The notes: generated by a model not told the origin, from the sequence alone. Counted from the stretch's first letter, positions 43,620-52,806 are shown. The stretch: DNA of 64,000 nucleotides from Saccharicrinis sp965230625 (GCA_965230625.1 CBDDLL010000001.1:4154001-4218000), one strand, 5' to 3'. A program made the numbers and translations.

Positions 43620-44978
43620 ATGAGTAAAACAAAAATTTTTATTATTACCACCATATCCGCCATATTCACTATTTGTACACCGGTAGTATGTCAAAAAAAC
43701 GTTATTGACGAAGTTATTGCCGTTGTTGGTGATAATGCTATTTTGAAATCAGACATTGAGTATCAATATCAACAAGCTGTAATGCAAGGAGTTTCTGCAA
43801 AAGGAAATCTTAAGTGTAGGTTATTTGAGCAGCAGTTGATACAAAAATTAATGTTAAATCAAGCTGTCTTAGATAGTGTTGAAGTTAGTGAGAATAGCGT
43901 TATAAATGAAGTTGACCGTAGAATGAATGAATTTATAAACCGTGCCGGAGGTAGAGAAAAGCTGGAGGAATGGTTTAATAAATCGGTTTTACAAATTAAA
44001 AAGGAACAAATGAAGGTGGTGAGAGAACAAATGATGACCGAAAGCATGCAACGTTCTATCACTGAAAATATTGAACCTACCCCATCTCAAGTAAGAGCTT
44101 ACTACAGAAAGACTAATACGGATAGTTTACCGATGGTACCTGTTCAGTTTGAAATACAAAAAATTGCTGTTTATCCAAAAATTGAACAAAAGGAAATAGA
44201 CAGAGTTAAAGCCAAATTAAGAGATTTTCAAAAACAAGTTGCTGAAGGTAGAGATTTTGCAACATTAGCAGTATTATATTCCGAAGATCCTGGAAGTGCA
44301 AACAGTGGAGGTGATTTAGGTTGGAGTACCCGTGGAACTTTTGTTCCAGAGTTTGCCAATGTAGCTTTCAATATGCAAGAAAAAAATAAGGTTTCTAAAA
44401 TTGTAAGAACAGAATATGGATTTCATATCATTCAACTCCTTGATAGAAAAGGAGAAAGGATACACGTAAGACATATTCTTCTAAAACCTAAAGTTTCTCC
44501 AGATGCTAACAAAAACGCTATAGCTCGTTTAGATTCAATCTCAACACTAATGTCAGACGAGAAGATGAGTTTTGAAGAAGCAGCTTTACATTTTTCAATG
44601 GATAAAGATACCAGGAATAATGGAGGATTGATGGTAAATATGCGAACGCAATCGTCAAATTTTGAACTATCGTCTATACGTCAACCACAATTAGCTAAAG
44701 AGTTGCAAAAATTAGAGGAAGGTGGTATTTCTAAACCTTTTAGTATTAAGGATGATAGTGGGCACGATGTTTATGTTATAATTAAGCAAAAAAGGAAAAT
44801 ACCTCCACATAGGGCTAATTTAAAGGATGATTATCAGTTGATACAAAATATCATGACTGAAAAAAGACGTCAGGATGCTGTTAACGACTGGATTAAAGAA
44901 AAACAGTTAGAAACTTACATTACAATACATGACGGGTGGAAAGACTGTGATTTTGAATTTAAAAACTGGATTAAGTAG
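43620..44978 (+). CDS. surA: SurA-like periplasmic chaperone and peptidyl-prolyl isomerase
   Basis: 452 residues, signal peptide ending near TPVVCQ. A SurA N-terminal domain begins NVIDEVIAVVGDNAILKSDIEYQYQQAVMQG. Two parvulin domains follow: VQFEIQKIAVYPK...GDLGWSTRGTFVPEFANVAFNMQEKNKVSKIVRTEYGFHIIQLLDRKGER and VRHILLKPKVSP...GGLMVNMRTQSSNFELSSI. SurA escorts unfolded outer-membrane proteins to the BAM machinery. The gene order (three SurA-type genes, then OstA-like) supports a role in envelope assembly. Confidence 0.88.
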   Translation: MSKTKIFIITTISAIFTICTPVVCQKNVIDEVIAVVGDNAILKSDIEYQYQQAVMQGVSAKGNLKCRLFEQQLIQKLMLNQAVLDSVEVSENSVINEVDRRMNEFINRAGGREKLEEWFNKSVLQIKKEQMKVVREQMMTESMQRSITENIEPTPSQVRAYYRKTNTDSLPMVPVQFEIQKIAVYPKIEQKEIDRVKAKLRDFQKQVAEGRDFATLAVLYSEDPGSANSGGDLGWSTRGTFVPEFANVAFNMQEKNKVSKIVRTEYGFHIIQLLDRKGERIHVRHILLKPKVSPDANKNAIARLDSISTLMSDEKMSFEEAALHFSMDKDTRNNGGLMVNMRTQSSNFELSSIRQPQLAKELQKLEEGGISKPFSIKDDSGHDVYVIIKQKRKIPPHRANLKDDYQLIQNIMTEKRRQDAVNDWIKEKQLETYITIHDGWKDCDFEFKNWIK

Positions 44979-45021
44979 TTTTTTTTGACTATTTTGTGAA
45001 ACAATTACAATTTCATAAATA

Positions 45022-45426
45022 ATGAGGTTAATTGGGACTAGCAAAAAAATATTTACTGGTTTAACGCTTTTTATATGCTTTTCTTGTGCAAGAGAAGCAT
45101 ATAACATTTCATATGATGGTGTTATTGCTGACGAAGAGGATAGCAGCCCTATTCCATATTCTTCTGTTCATTCTTTTTGCTTGTTCCAACAAAATATAGA
45201 TGAATCTGGAACATTTAATATTAGCACCAAAACAGATAGTCTTGGTCGTTTTAGTTTAAAATTTGATAAAGGGTATAAAATTAGTTTAGCAATAACTTCT
45301 GATCACCATATCGAGAAATTCCTTCAATTTAAGCCTCATAATAATCATACCCCTGATACAATTTTTTTAAAACGAAGAATGGTGCTTCAAACATCTACAG
45401 CAAAATCCAAAAAAAACCTTCCTTAG
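45022..45426 (+). CDS. Small lipoprotein with carboxypeptidase-regulatory-like fold
   Basis: 134 residues. The signal peptide ends in lipobox TLFICFSC (Cys ~21). The rest looks like a beta-sandwich of the carboxypeptidase regulatory/SusD-plug type: YDGVIADEEDSSPIPYSSVHSF, TDSLGRFSLKFDKGYKISLAITSDHHIEKFLQF, TIFLKRR. The conserved order G-x-V-x-D...P...A/S-V...T-D-x-x-G-x-F-x-L is visible. Function unknown; probably faces the periplasm. It sits 43 bases after surA and ahead of the OstA-like gene. Confidence 0.7.
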   Translation: MRLIGTSKKIFTGLTLFICFSCAREAYNISYDGVIADEEDSSPIPYSSVHSFCLFQQNIDESGTFNISTKTDSLGRFSLKFDKGYKISLAITSDHHIEKFLQFKPHNNHTPDTIFLKRRMVLQTSTAKSKKNLP

Positions 45427-45533
45427 ATTTATCAATATTCTTAAAATTAAAATTGGTTCGATAATTGATTAAGATATCAATAAAACTATAGCTATAAACA
45501 TCTTTTTATTTTCAATATTTAGGTTTTTACTGC

Positions 45534-45541
45534 TATTTTTG
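45534..45541 (+). promoter_or_regulatory. Putative -7 box (TATTTTTG) for the OstA-like gene
   Basis: TATTTTTG matches TAnnTTTG, 37 bases before the ATG at 45579. The -33 element is not clear. The OstA-like gene may therefore have a promoter separate from the SurA cluster. Confidence 0.4.
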
Positions 45542-45578
45542 CTTCGTTTTTTAAATTAAATATACTTTGCTAAATAAT

Positions 45579-47156
45579 ATGCAAAAAAGATTGTGCAATT
45601 GTACCATATTAATAATTGTGTTTTTTACACTGGTTGATAATTCTTTTGGTCAAAAAAAAGTTATTGTCAACAATGCCGATAGTCTTAACTATGATGAAAG
45701 TTTATATGGAAAGGATGTTCAGGTTTTAGTAGGCAATGTGAAATTTACACATGAAACAGCCGTTATGTTTTGTGACACTGCCTATAGGTATACAGTTGAT
45801 AATAAAATAAATGCTATAGGGAATATTCATATAATACAAAACGACTCCTTACATTTGTACGGTAAAAAGCTTTTGTATAATGGAAACACAGGTATTGCCC
45901 AGGTTAGAGAAGATGTAAAGTTAATTAATAAAGATGTTGAGTTAACAACTGATTATCTGGATTATGATAGAGTTAATAATTTTGCATATTATTTCAATTT
46001 TGGAAAAATAGTTAATAAGGAAAACACATTAACAAGCAAAAAAGGATATTACTACCCTAACTCTAATCAAGTACATTATAAAGATAGTGTTGTTGCTTCC
46101 AATCCAAAATATACGATTTATTCAGACACTTTAACTTATCATACTGTAACAAAAGTTTCTAATATAGAAGGTCCTACTTATATAATTAGTGATAGTAATA
46201 CTATTTATGCCGAAGCAGGGTATTACGATATGTTGCATGATGTAGCTTTATTAAAAGAAAATGCATTTGTTCAAGGAGAGCAATTATTAAAAGGAGATAC
46301 AATTTATTATAACAGAGCTAACGGATATGGCGAGATATTTAATGGTATGGAATTACATGATACCACTAATAACGTTATAATAAAAGGTGATTATGGTTTC
46401 TATAATGAAATAACTCAACATGCCTTAGCAACCTACAATGCAGAATTACTTCAAATATATAATAATGACACTTTATTTTTGCATGCAGATACTTTACAAG
46501 CTGTACCCTTAGAAGGTGGAGAGGAAAAATTAATAAAGGCTTATAGGAAAGTTAAATACTTTAGGAAGGATTTACAAGGTCGTTGTGATTCGATGGTATT
46601 TGATTCAAGAGATACTACTAATACATTTTATTACGATCCAATTATGTGGTCGTTAGGGAATCAGCTTACTGCTGATGTAATAAAAATGTATACCAAAGAA
46701 GAAGTATTAGATAAAGTTGATTTAATAGATAGATCTTTTATCATCTCGGAAGAAGACTCGGGAAAGTATAATCAAATAAAAGGTAAAATGATGACCGGTT
46801 ATATTCGTAATAATCGAATATATAAAATTGATGTTGATGGTAATGCGCAATCAATATACTACCCCAAAGATAACGATAATGTTATAGGTGTTAACCGAGT
46901 TGAATGTAGTAATATGACTATTTACCTTAAAGATAGAAATGTTGTAGATCAAATAACAATGCGAGTATCTCCTAACGGTAATATGAATCCTCCAATACTG
47001 ATACCAGATGATGATTTAAGGTTGAATGGTTTTTATTGGTTAGAACGATTTAGGCCAAAAACTAAAAAAGATATCTTTTTTTGGGAAGAACTACCTAAAT
47101 TTGATCGTGGGGAAGATAAATCGGAATATAATTTAGATGATACCTACGAAAAATAA
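45579..47156 (+). CDS. OstA/LptA-like lipopolysaccharide-transport protein
   Basis: 525 residues from ATG 45579 (an in-frame TTG lies 12 bases earlier). Signal peptide NCTILIIVFFTLVDNSFGQ. The protein consists of repeating LptA-type beta-jellyroll units: VQVLVGNVKFTHETAVMFCDTAYRYTVDNKINAIGNIHIIQNDSLHLYGKKLLYNG...VREDVKLINKDVELTTDYLDYDR, and further copies. It is much longer than E. coli LptA (~185 residues), as is usual for Bacteroidota OstA-like proteins. It may bridge lipopolysaccharide or lipooligosaccharide from the inner membrane to LptD. It is convergent with the histidine phosphatase gene. Confidence 0.85.
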   Translation: MQKRLCNCTILIIVFFTLVDNSFGQKKVIVNNADSLNYDESLYGKDVQVLVGNVKFTHETAVMFCDTAYRYTVDNKINAIGNIHIIQNDSLHLYGKKLLYNGNTGIAQVREDVKLINKDVELTTDYLDYDRVNNFAYYFNFGKIVNKENTLTSKKGYYYPNSNQVHYKDSVVASNPKYTIYSDTLTYHTVTKVSNIEGPTYIISDSNTIYAEAGYYDMLHDVALLKENAFVQGEQLLKGDTIYYNRANGYGEIFNGMELHDTTNNVIIKGDYGFYNEITQHALATYNAELLQIYNNDTLFLHADTLQAVPLEGGEEKLIKAYRKVKYFRKDLQGRCDSMVFDSRDTTNTFYYDPIMWSLGNQLTADVIKMYTKEEVLDKVDLIDRSFIISEEDSGKYNQIKGKMMTGYIRNNRIYKIDVDGNAQSIYYPKDNDNVIGVNRVECSNMTIYLKDRNVVDQITMRVSPNGNMNPPILIPDDDLRLNGFYWLERFRPKTKKDIFFWEELPKFDRGEDKSEYNLDDTYEK

Positions 47157-47181
47157 AAGACTACAGTAAAAGTAGTCTTTT
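47155..47181. terminator. Bidirectional terminator
   Basis: AAAAGACTAC and GTAGTCTTTT form a 10-bp stem with a 7-base loop. It overlaps the OstA-like stop codon and serves both convergent genes. Confidence 0.85.
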
Positions 47182-47203
47182 ACGAAAATACCTTACAAAT
47201 TGT

Positions 47204-47704
47204 TTATTTAAACATTTTAGGATAAATATAAGTAGATAGTTCTCCACTCCTAACCTCAATTTCTTTCCAATTACTAACATTAAACTTAACTACCGTTGCG
47301 CATGTAGTTGGAAAATGATATAAATCTTCGTCAACCAAATTAACTGTAAGACTTGCAATATCTGGATTATGACCAAATACAATGATTGTATCATATTTTT
47401 CTTCAAATTGACCTAGATAACTTATCATTTCTGATGTTGTATACCCATCATAAATAAATTGTTCTTCTTGAATATCATCAACATCATAATCCAAATATTC
47501 AGCAAAGATTTCTGCTGTTTGAAGTGCTCTTTTTGCACTACTCGAAATAAACAAATCCGGTAAATGATCTTTACTTTCAAGTTGATTAGCAATAATTGCA
47601 GAATCTTTATGTCCCCGAGGAAGTAATTTACGATCAAAATCTGATTTACTGTAATCTGTAATTTGCTCTGTTTTTGCGTGACGAACTAATATCAGTTTTT
47701 TCAT
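47204..47704 (-). CDS. Histidine phosphatase, SixA-like
   Basis: 166 residues, close to the length of SixA. The phosphohistidine motif LILVRHAKT is at the N-terminus (His ~9), with SSSAKRALQTAEIFAEYL and the second catalytic histidine in IIVFGHNPDIASLT. It belongs to the branch of small histidine phosphatases that act on phosphohistidine or phosphorylated small molecules; substrate unknown. Cytoplasmic, single gene. Confidence 0.87.
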   Translation of the reverse strand: MKKLILVRHAKTEQITDYSKSDFDRKLLPRGHKDSAIIANQLESKDHLPDLFISSSAKRALQTAEIFAEYLDYDVDDIQEEQFIYDGYTTSEMISYLGQFEEKYDTIIVFGHNPDIASLTVNLVDEDLYHFPTTCATVVKFNVSNWKEIEVRSGELSTYIYPKMFK

Positions 47705-47835
47705 CTTTTTGGATTAAAGTATTAATTATAAAGACAAAAGAAATTTAGCTATAATTATAAATTTTCTGTGAGAGCCTTATGTTCTTTATCTTTTGTCTAA
47801 AATACATTATTTTCGGCCAAAATAAAACTTAGTTA

Positions 47836-48342
47836 ATGACACGTATTGGACTTTTATCAGATACTCACTCATATTTTGATCCTCGGTTTAAAGATTTATT
47901 TGCTCAATGTGATGAAATTTGGCATGCAGGTGATATAGGTGATATTAAAGTATTAGACTACATGAGAGATTTAAAGCCAACACGTGCCGTATATGGTAAT
48001 ATTGATGATGCTCGTATTAGAAGTGAATTAAACGAACATATACGTTTTGAGTGTGATGGGGTTGATGTATGGATAACTCATATTGGTGGTTACCCAAATA
48101 AATATGCGCCACAAGTAAAGACAGAAATGTATAAGAATCCACCTAAATTGTTTATATGTGGTCATTCACATATATTAAAAGTAATTTATGATGATAACCT
48201 CAATTGCTTACATATTAATCCTGGAGCAGCAGGTAGATCAGGTTTTCATGCTGTTAGAACTGCAATTCGATTTTCATTAGATAAAGGTGAAATTAAAGAT
48301 TTAGAAGTTATTGAATTAGATAATAAAGGTTTTGGTAAATAA
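47836..48342 (+). CDS. YfcE/MJ0936-type metallophosphoesterase
   Basis: 168 residues. All metal-site motifs are visible: LLSDTHSYFD (D-x-H), WHAGDIGD (GD), YGNIDD (GNxD), THIGGYP (H) and ICGHSHILKV (GHxH). Proteins of this family are phosphodiesterases active on small substrates in vitro. The length matches the family. It is divergent from the histidine phosphatase gene. Confidence 0.9.
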   Translation: MTRIGLLSDTHSYFDPRFKDLFAQCDEIWHAGDIGDIKVLDYMRDLKPTRAVYGNIDDARIRSELNEHIRFECDGVDVWITHIGGYPNKYAPQVKTEMYKNPPKLFICGHSHILKVIYDDNLNCLHINPGAAGRSGFHAVRTAIRFSLDKGEIKDLEVIELDNKGFGK

Positions 48343-48584
48343 AACACATTGTATTCTAATAATAGACCGATAGATTTGATACAAAAGACTGATTAACAAA
48401 ATGTTTAAATTTAATACATTGGCCAAATTGTATTTGTTATTTTAATGGAATTCAGTTCGATATAAAAAATATTGCAATACTGTTCTAAGTCTTCTTTATG
48501 TTTTTTAATAAAAAAGTAAATTAAAATTATCCAATGTCGGTTTCCTGACATTTTATGTATCATCAATAACCTAATTTTGATGAT

Positions 48585-49538
48585 ATGAGGTATTTAATCA
48601 TCGGCATATTATTTTTATTAACTATTAAAGCAAGTTCTCAATCTTGTTGTTCAGGCGGAACTCCACTTACAGGTAACTTAGGCATTCAAAACTTAGATAA
48701 ACAACAATGGTATTTAAGATTAAGTTATGATTACAATTATTTGAATACTTTAATAAGTGAAGATAAAATACTGCCAAATAATACTAGAAACCGAACTACT
48801 CAATCTATTTTATTTCAATCATCTTATGGCATAACATCTAAATTAGCTATATCTACATTATTCTCTTATGTGCAAGAACAACAAGAAACTTTTATATTTA
48901 ACGGATCTAGTAATAAAGTGTCTCAAACTGGTTTTGGTGATGCATTTATTTTGTTACAGTATAATGTATTAAGTAATCTGAGAAGAGAATTAATATTCAC
49001 TTTCGGCCCTAAAATTCCTTTAGGTAAAACAAATGCTCGAGATAAACAAGCAATACTTTTACCGCCTGATTTACAACCGGGTTCTGGCTCGTGGGATTAT
49101 GTTGCAGGAGTTTCATATAGACAACTTCACATTCTGGAAATACCTAAATTCAATATCCAATTTTCATCAGGATTTAAGTATAGTGGTAAATCCTCAAGGT
49201 TCGAAGGAGATGAAGGTTATCGGTTTGGTAATGAATTTATTTCCTCGTTAGGATTATCCAAAGGATTTCTTATTGCTAAAATATCGTTAACACCATCATT
49301 ACAACTGACATATAGACATACTCAACCTGATGAAATAGATAGCTTTAAACTTCCTTCTACTGGAGGTGATTGGTTTAATTTAAATCCTGGTTTATCAATA
49401 AATCCAATTAATGATTTAGAAATTTTAATGAGTGCTGAAATTCCAATATATCGAAACTTGTCAGGAACACAACTTACAACGTCTTATAGATTAAATGTAG
49501 GATTAAGTTATAAATTAAGTAACATAATAAAAAAGTAA
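48585..49538 (+). CDS. Outer-membrane beta-barrel protein (transporter-like)
   Basis: 317 residues. Signal peptide RYLIIGILFLLTIKASSQ, then a short CCSGG motif. The remainder alternates amphipathic strands with aromatic girdle residues (WYLRLSYDYNYLNTLI, SILFQSSYGITSKLAISTLFSYV, GFGDAFILLQYNVL) and ends in a barrel-like final strand, TTSYRLNVGLSYKLSNII. It resembles barrels annotated as transporter or MetA-pathway-like. Its gene is 5 bases from the DUF3179 lipoprotein gene, so the two probably work together. Confidence 0.7.
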   Translation: MRYLIIGILFLLTIKASSQSCCSGGTPLTGNLGIQNLDKQQWYLRLSYDYNYLNTLISEDKILPNNTRNRTTQSILFQSSYGITSKLAISTLFSYVQEQQETFIFNGSSNKVSQTGFGDAFILLQYNVLSNLRRELIFTFGPKIPLGKTNARDKQAILLPPDLQPGSGSWDYVAGVSYRQLHILEIPKFNIQFSSGFKYSGKSSRFEGDEGYRFGNEFISSLGLSKGFLIAKISLTPSLQLTYRHTQPDEIDSFKLPSTGGDWFNLNPGLSINPINDLEILMSAEIPIYRNLSGTQLTTSYRLNVGLSYKLSNIIKK

Positions 49539-49543
49539 TAGTT

Positions 49544-50710
49544 ATGAGAAGGTATGATATAAGTATGAAGAGAAAATACAAAATAACTATGTTATTTATG
49601 GTATTTGCTATTACTTTAGGGAATACATCGTGTAATGAAACCGCAGATGATATTCTACCTAATGAGGAGATTCCAGATGATAATGTAGAAATTCCTGAGG
49701 ATGGTGCCGGTTCTGAATCAATTGTTGTTATTGAAGATGAATTCGAACAACAAAAGATTGTTATAGCGGGTAATTTATCTAAAAACTTTGTAGTATCGTT
49801 TTTTAGAGAGTTGGATGGAAAGGTTATAGAATTTAAACCTACAGATAAATCATTGCCAATTATTATGGAAGATATGGAAGGTAATGAATGGGATGTATTT
49901 GGTAACGCTGTCAATGGTCCAGATAAAGGTAAAAGCCTCACTCCTACCAAATCTATGATTGGTTATTGGTTTTCCATTGCAACTTTTTATCCTGGCACAC
50001 AAATTTATCCCAATGCAGATAAAGGAGCTTTTGAAGGTAGAACGATTACCGGTTCAGATGGATGGACAGTACCTAGAAATAAAGTTGTTTCCGGAGGACC
50101 TGGTAAAGATGGTATTCCAGCAATTGACAGTCCTAAATTTGCATCTATAAGTGAAACTTCAAATAAGTTAGTTGTGGGTATTAAAATTGGGAATATAATT
50201 AAAGCTTACCCTCATGATATTTTGGATTGGCACGAAATAGTCAACGACAAGGCTGATGATAAATATTATTCAATTATTTATTGCCCATTAACAGGCACTG
50301 CAACAGCTTGGAATAGAAACATTACGGGTACACCAACCACTTTTGGAGTTTCCGGACTTCTATATAACAGCAATATTATTCCTTACGACAGAAAAACAGA
50401 TAGTAATTGGTCGCAAATAAAAGACGAATCTATATTTGGAGACTTAAAATCGCAACGTCCAGATCATTTACAGATTGTAGAAACAACTTTAAGTACATGG
50501 AGAAAAATGTATCCTAATAGTGAAATACTTACAACACAAACAGGTTATAGTAGAAGTTACGGCAGGTATCCATATGGAGATTATAAAACAAGTCAAAGTC
50601 TAATCTTTAATGTCGGATATAATGATGACAGGTTGCAAAGGAAGGAACGAGTACATGCAATAATAATTAATGGACAGGCAAGAGTTTATAGGTTAAGTTC
50701 ATTTAAATAG
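49544..50710 (+). CDS. DUF3179 domain lipoprotein
   Basis: 388 residues. The lipobox LGNTSC is best explained by a signal starting at MKRKYK (ATG 49565), so either ATG 49544 or 49565 may be the start. The main DUF3179 block is DGIPAIDSPKFASISETSNKLVVGIKIGNIIKAYPHDILDWHEIVND...YYSIIYCPLTGTATAW...FGVSGLLYNSNIIPYDRKTDSNWSQI. Ahead of it is a segment, VSFFRELDGKVIEFKP...GNEWDVFGNAVNGPDKGKSL, which in many DUF3179 proteins comes after that block. Function of the family is unknown. The stop codon touches the nested hairpin element at 50709-50832. Confidence 0.83.
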   Translation: MRRYDISMKRKYKITMLFMVFAITLGNTSCNETADDILPNEEIPDDNVEIPEDGAGSESIVVIEDEFEQQKIVIAGNLSKNFVVSFFRELDGKVIEFKPTDKSLPIIMEDMEGNEWDVFGNAVNGPDKGKSLTPTKSMIGYWFSIATFYPGTQIYPNADKGAFEGRTITGSDGWTVPRNKVVSGGPGKDGIPAIDSPKFASISETSNKLVVGIKIGNIIKAYPHDILDWHEIVNDKADDKYYSIIYCPLTGTATAWNRNITGTPTTFGVSGLLYNSNIIPYDRKTDSNWSQIKDESIFGDLKSQRPDHLQIVETTLSTWRKMYPNSEILTTQTGYSRSYGRYPYGDYKTSQSLIFNVGYNDDRLQRKERVHAIIINGQARVYRLSSFK

Positions 50711-50832
50711 TGGCTATAAGAAAACGTCGCTAACTGCGTTACGCTCTTTCTGAAAACAGTCATTTACAAAAGTAAACTCCTTGATTTTCAGAAACACCAA
50801 GCCTTGTTATCAACACTTTCTTAAAAGCCACT
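50709..50832. repeat. Nested inverted-repeat element, REP/MITE-like
   Basis: About 124 bases fold into concentric stems. Outer: AGTGGCT with AGCCACT. Next: TAAGAAA (50717-50723) with TTTCTTA (50817-50823). Then a perfect 10-bp stem TTTCTGAAAA (50747-50756) with TTTTCAGAAA (50785-50794), and an inner TTTAC/GTAAA hairpin. Its GC-richer internal arm (50725-50746, starting CGTCGCTAAC) differs from local sequence. It overlaps the DUF3179 stop codon and lies 36 bases before the IS. Confidence 0.6.
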
Positions 50833-50867
50833 TAGTAAAACAATTAGTTTTCTTAGAAGCACTAAAT

Positions 50868-52519
50868 AGAGTCTGTCTATAAACAATAATTGTTAGTAAA
50901 TCAAGACATTGAAAGGCTTTGGATCAAATTTACAATTACTATCTTCACAACAAAAATGCAACTTTTTGAAGATTTTAAGATACGTTTTGAACAGCCCAAT
51001 TGGAAGAATGACCTGGAATTGGGGTTGATAGACAGTATATTAGATAGTCACCCCCACTTAATTTCAATCTTGGGCGAAGATATCTCGGACGGAAGGGATC
51101 GAAATCATATTGGAAGAGGCGACTCACCAAGCATCGAGCAAATAGTACGGGCAGGTATTTACAAAGAGCTGAAAGGGTTGGATTATAGGGAATTGGAATA
51201 TCATCAAGAGGATTCCAGAATAGCCGCTCTGTTCATAAAAATAGATCCGTTGCGTCCATATAGTTTCCAGTTGTATCAAAAATACATATCAAGAATAAAG
51301 CCGGAAAGGCTCAGTGAAACATTATTGGAACTGAACAAGATAGCTATAAGCGAAGGCCTTGAGGACATTAAAAAGATAAGGCAGGATACCACAACCATTG
51401 AAACAGATATCCACCATCCCACCAATAACTCGTTGATATGGGACTGCATAAGAAAAAGCAATGATCATTTGACCAAACTCAGCGAAGAAATATCCGGGCT
51501 ATCTTACCGCGATTATACAAAGGGGGCGAAAAAAACCTTCTTTAAAATAAACAACACAAGCTCCAAAGACAAGAAGACCAAATTGTTCGTCAAACAACTG
51601 CAAACGCTTACAAAGTGCATTAACCAAGTATCGAATGTGGTAAAAAAAAAGGACATTTGCGTTGATATCAAAGCAATGACCATCTTTTTTTATTGGAAGA
51701 CCTGCTCCCAATAATAAAACAGGTATATGACATTTCACATAGGAAAGAGATTAATGGCGAACAGGTACCAAGTAGCGAAAAGATATTTTCAATATTTGAG
51801 CGGCACACCGATATAATAGTCAAGGGCAGCCGTGACATTGTATTCGGGCACAAAGTAAACCTTACATCGGGCAGGAGCAACCTTATCCTTGATTGTTATT
51901 TTGAAAGGGGTAATCCAGCAGATTCAAAACTATACGCTCCGACATTAGATCGGGTAATAGATAACTACGACAAGATACCCCGCGACAGTTCAGCCGATGG
52001 CGGATTTGCAAGTAAAGAGAATATTCGGCACTCAATTGAAAAAGGGTTGACCAACGTGGTGTTCAACAAGGTTGTCGGTAGTATCAAAAATCAAGCAACG
52101 AGCGGTAATATGGCGACTCGGTTGAAAAAATGGCGTAGTGGGATCGAGGCCAACATTTCCAATTTAAAGCGGGGATTCAGGATACATCGCTGCAACTGGA
52201 AAGGATGGGGACATTTCCAAGCTAAAGTGCTTTGGAGCGTATTGGCCTATAACATAAGGGTAATGTCCAACCTACTAATTGGACAGATGAAAATCGACAC
52301 CCGGCATTAAAACCCTGATATTCTGACTATAACATAAATACACTAGGATTAGTATGTCTAAAAAAATGAAAATTGATAGAAAAACCGTTTAAAAACGGTA
52401 AATAATTGTTTGTTGAAAAAACAGAACCCATAAAACCAGAAAATATTACTATATAAATATTTATGTCACGTTTTAGAAAGCAAAAAAAGTTAAAAACACT
52501 GACTTTATAGACAGACTCT
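50868..52519 (+). mobile_element. ISNCY-type insertion sequence
   Basis: The element is bounded by perfect 16-bp terminal inverted repeats: AGAGTCTGTCTATAAA at 50868-50883 and its complement at 52504-52519. AAAT flanks both sides (50864-50867 and 52520-52523), consistent with a 4-base target duplication. The 1652-base element encodes a DDE transposase in two frames. Its base composition is clearly richer in G+C than neighbouring DNA, pointing to recent arrival. The family call comes from transposase motifs and was not checked against a database. Confidence 0.88.
50956..52310 (+). pseudogene. ISNCY-family transposase, frameshifted
   Basis: The first frame runs from ATG 50956 to a TAA near 51714. 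It includes the N-terminal DNA-binding part (PSIEQIVRAGIYKELKGLDYRELEYHQED) and the first acidic residue region (IRQDTTTIETDIHHPTNNSLIWD). The second frame (51693-52310) continues the same protein as LLPIIKQVYDISHRKEINGE, with the remaining catalytic residues in SSADGGFAS (Asp) and WRSGIEANISNLKRGF (Glu). The frames join by a -1 shift at a run of seven Ts (51685-51691). This copy is either inactivated by an indel, uses frameshifting, or carries a homopolymer error. Confidence 0.82.
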
Positions 52520-52715
52520 AAATAGAATACAATAGGTTAATAGATTTGAAATAAAAACATAATTTACAAGATATTTAAAAATTATCGTATTAACCAAACT
52601 GCATTTATTGTATTAAATTCTTAGAAATCTAATTATTACAAAGAATTAACGAACTATTAACAATATAAGTCGCATAAATAAACATAATAATATCATAGTT
52701 TAATACATTAAAACT

Positions 52716-52806
52716 TAAAAAAAATAGCTTTAATAAAATTTGATTATACCATTGTTCTCTAGTATAGAAAGAATTGAAGTAACTGTTTGTCAAGAGGAAG
52801 CGGCTT
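52716..52806 (-). pseudogene. Relic of a Crp/Fnr-family regulator (C-terminal HTH fragment)
   Basis: On the minus strand this reads A-A-S-S-stop-QTVTSILSILENN and then, after a frame change, NQILLK..FF. The intact Crp/Fnr protein at 54668-55378 reads ASSSRQTVTSILSELESYDLIKYNRNQILLKNAFF. A 17-base stretch (TTAATAAAATTTGATTA, about 52730-52746) is identical in both. The arginine codon has become TGA and about 13 bases appear to be deleted. The rest of the gene is not recognisable. Confidence 0.75.

Noticed and set aside
50711..50867. DUF3179 gene truncated directly by the IS
   Set aside because: The stop codon lies 157 bases before the IS inverted repeat; if truncated, the nested hairpin element is the likelier cause.
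51640..51656. Programmed -1 frameshift in the transposase at the A9 run (A-AAA-AAG slippery site)
   Set aside because: The -1 frame after this site meets a TGA within a few codons, so the shift joining the two halves must occur later, at the T7 run.
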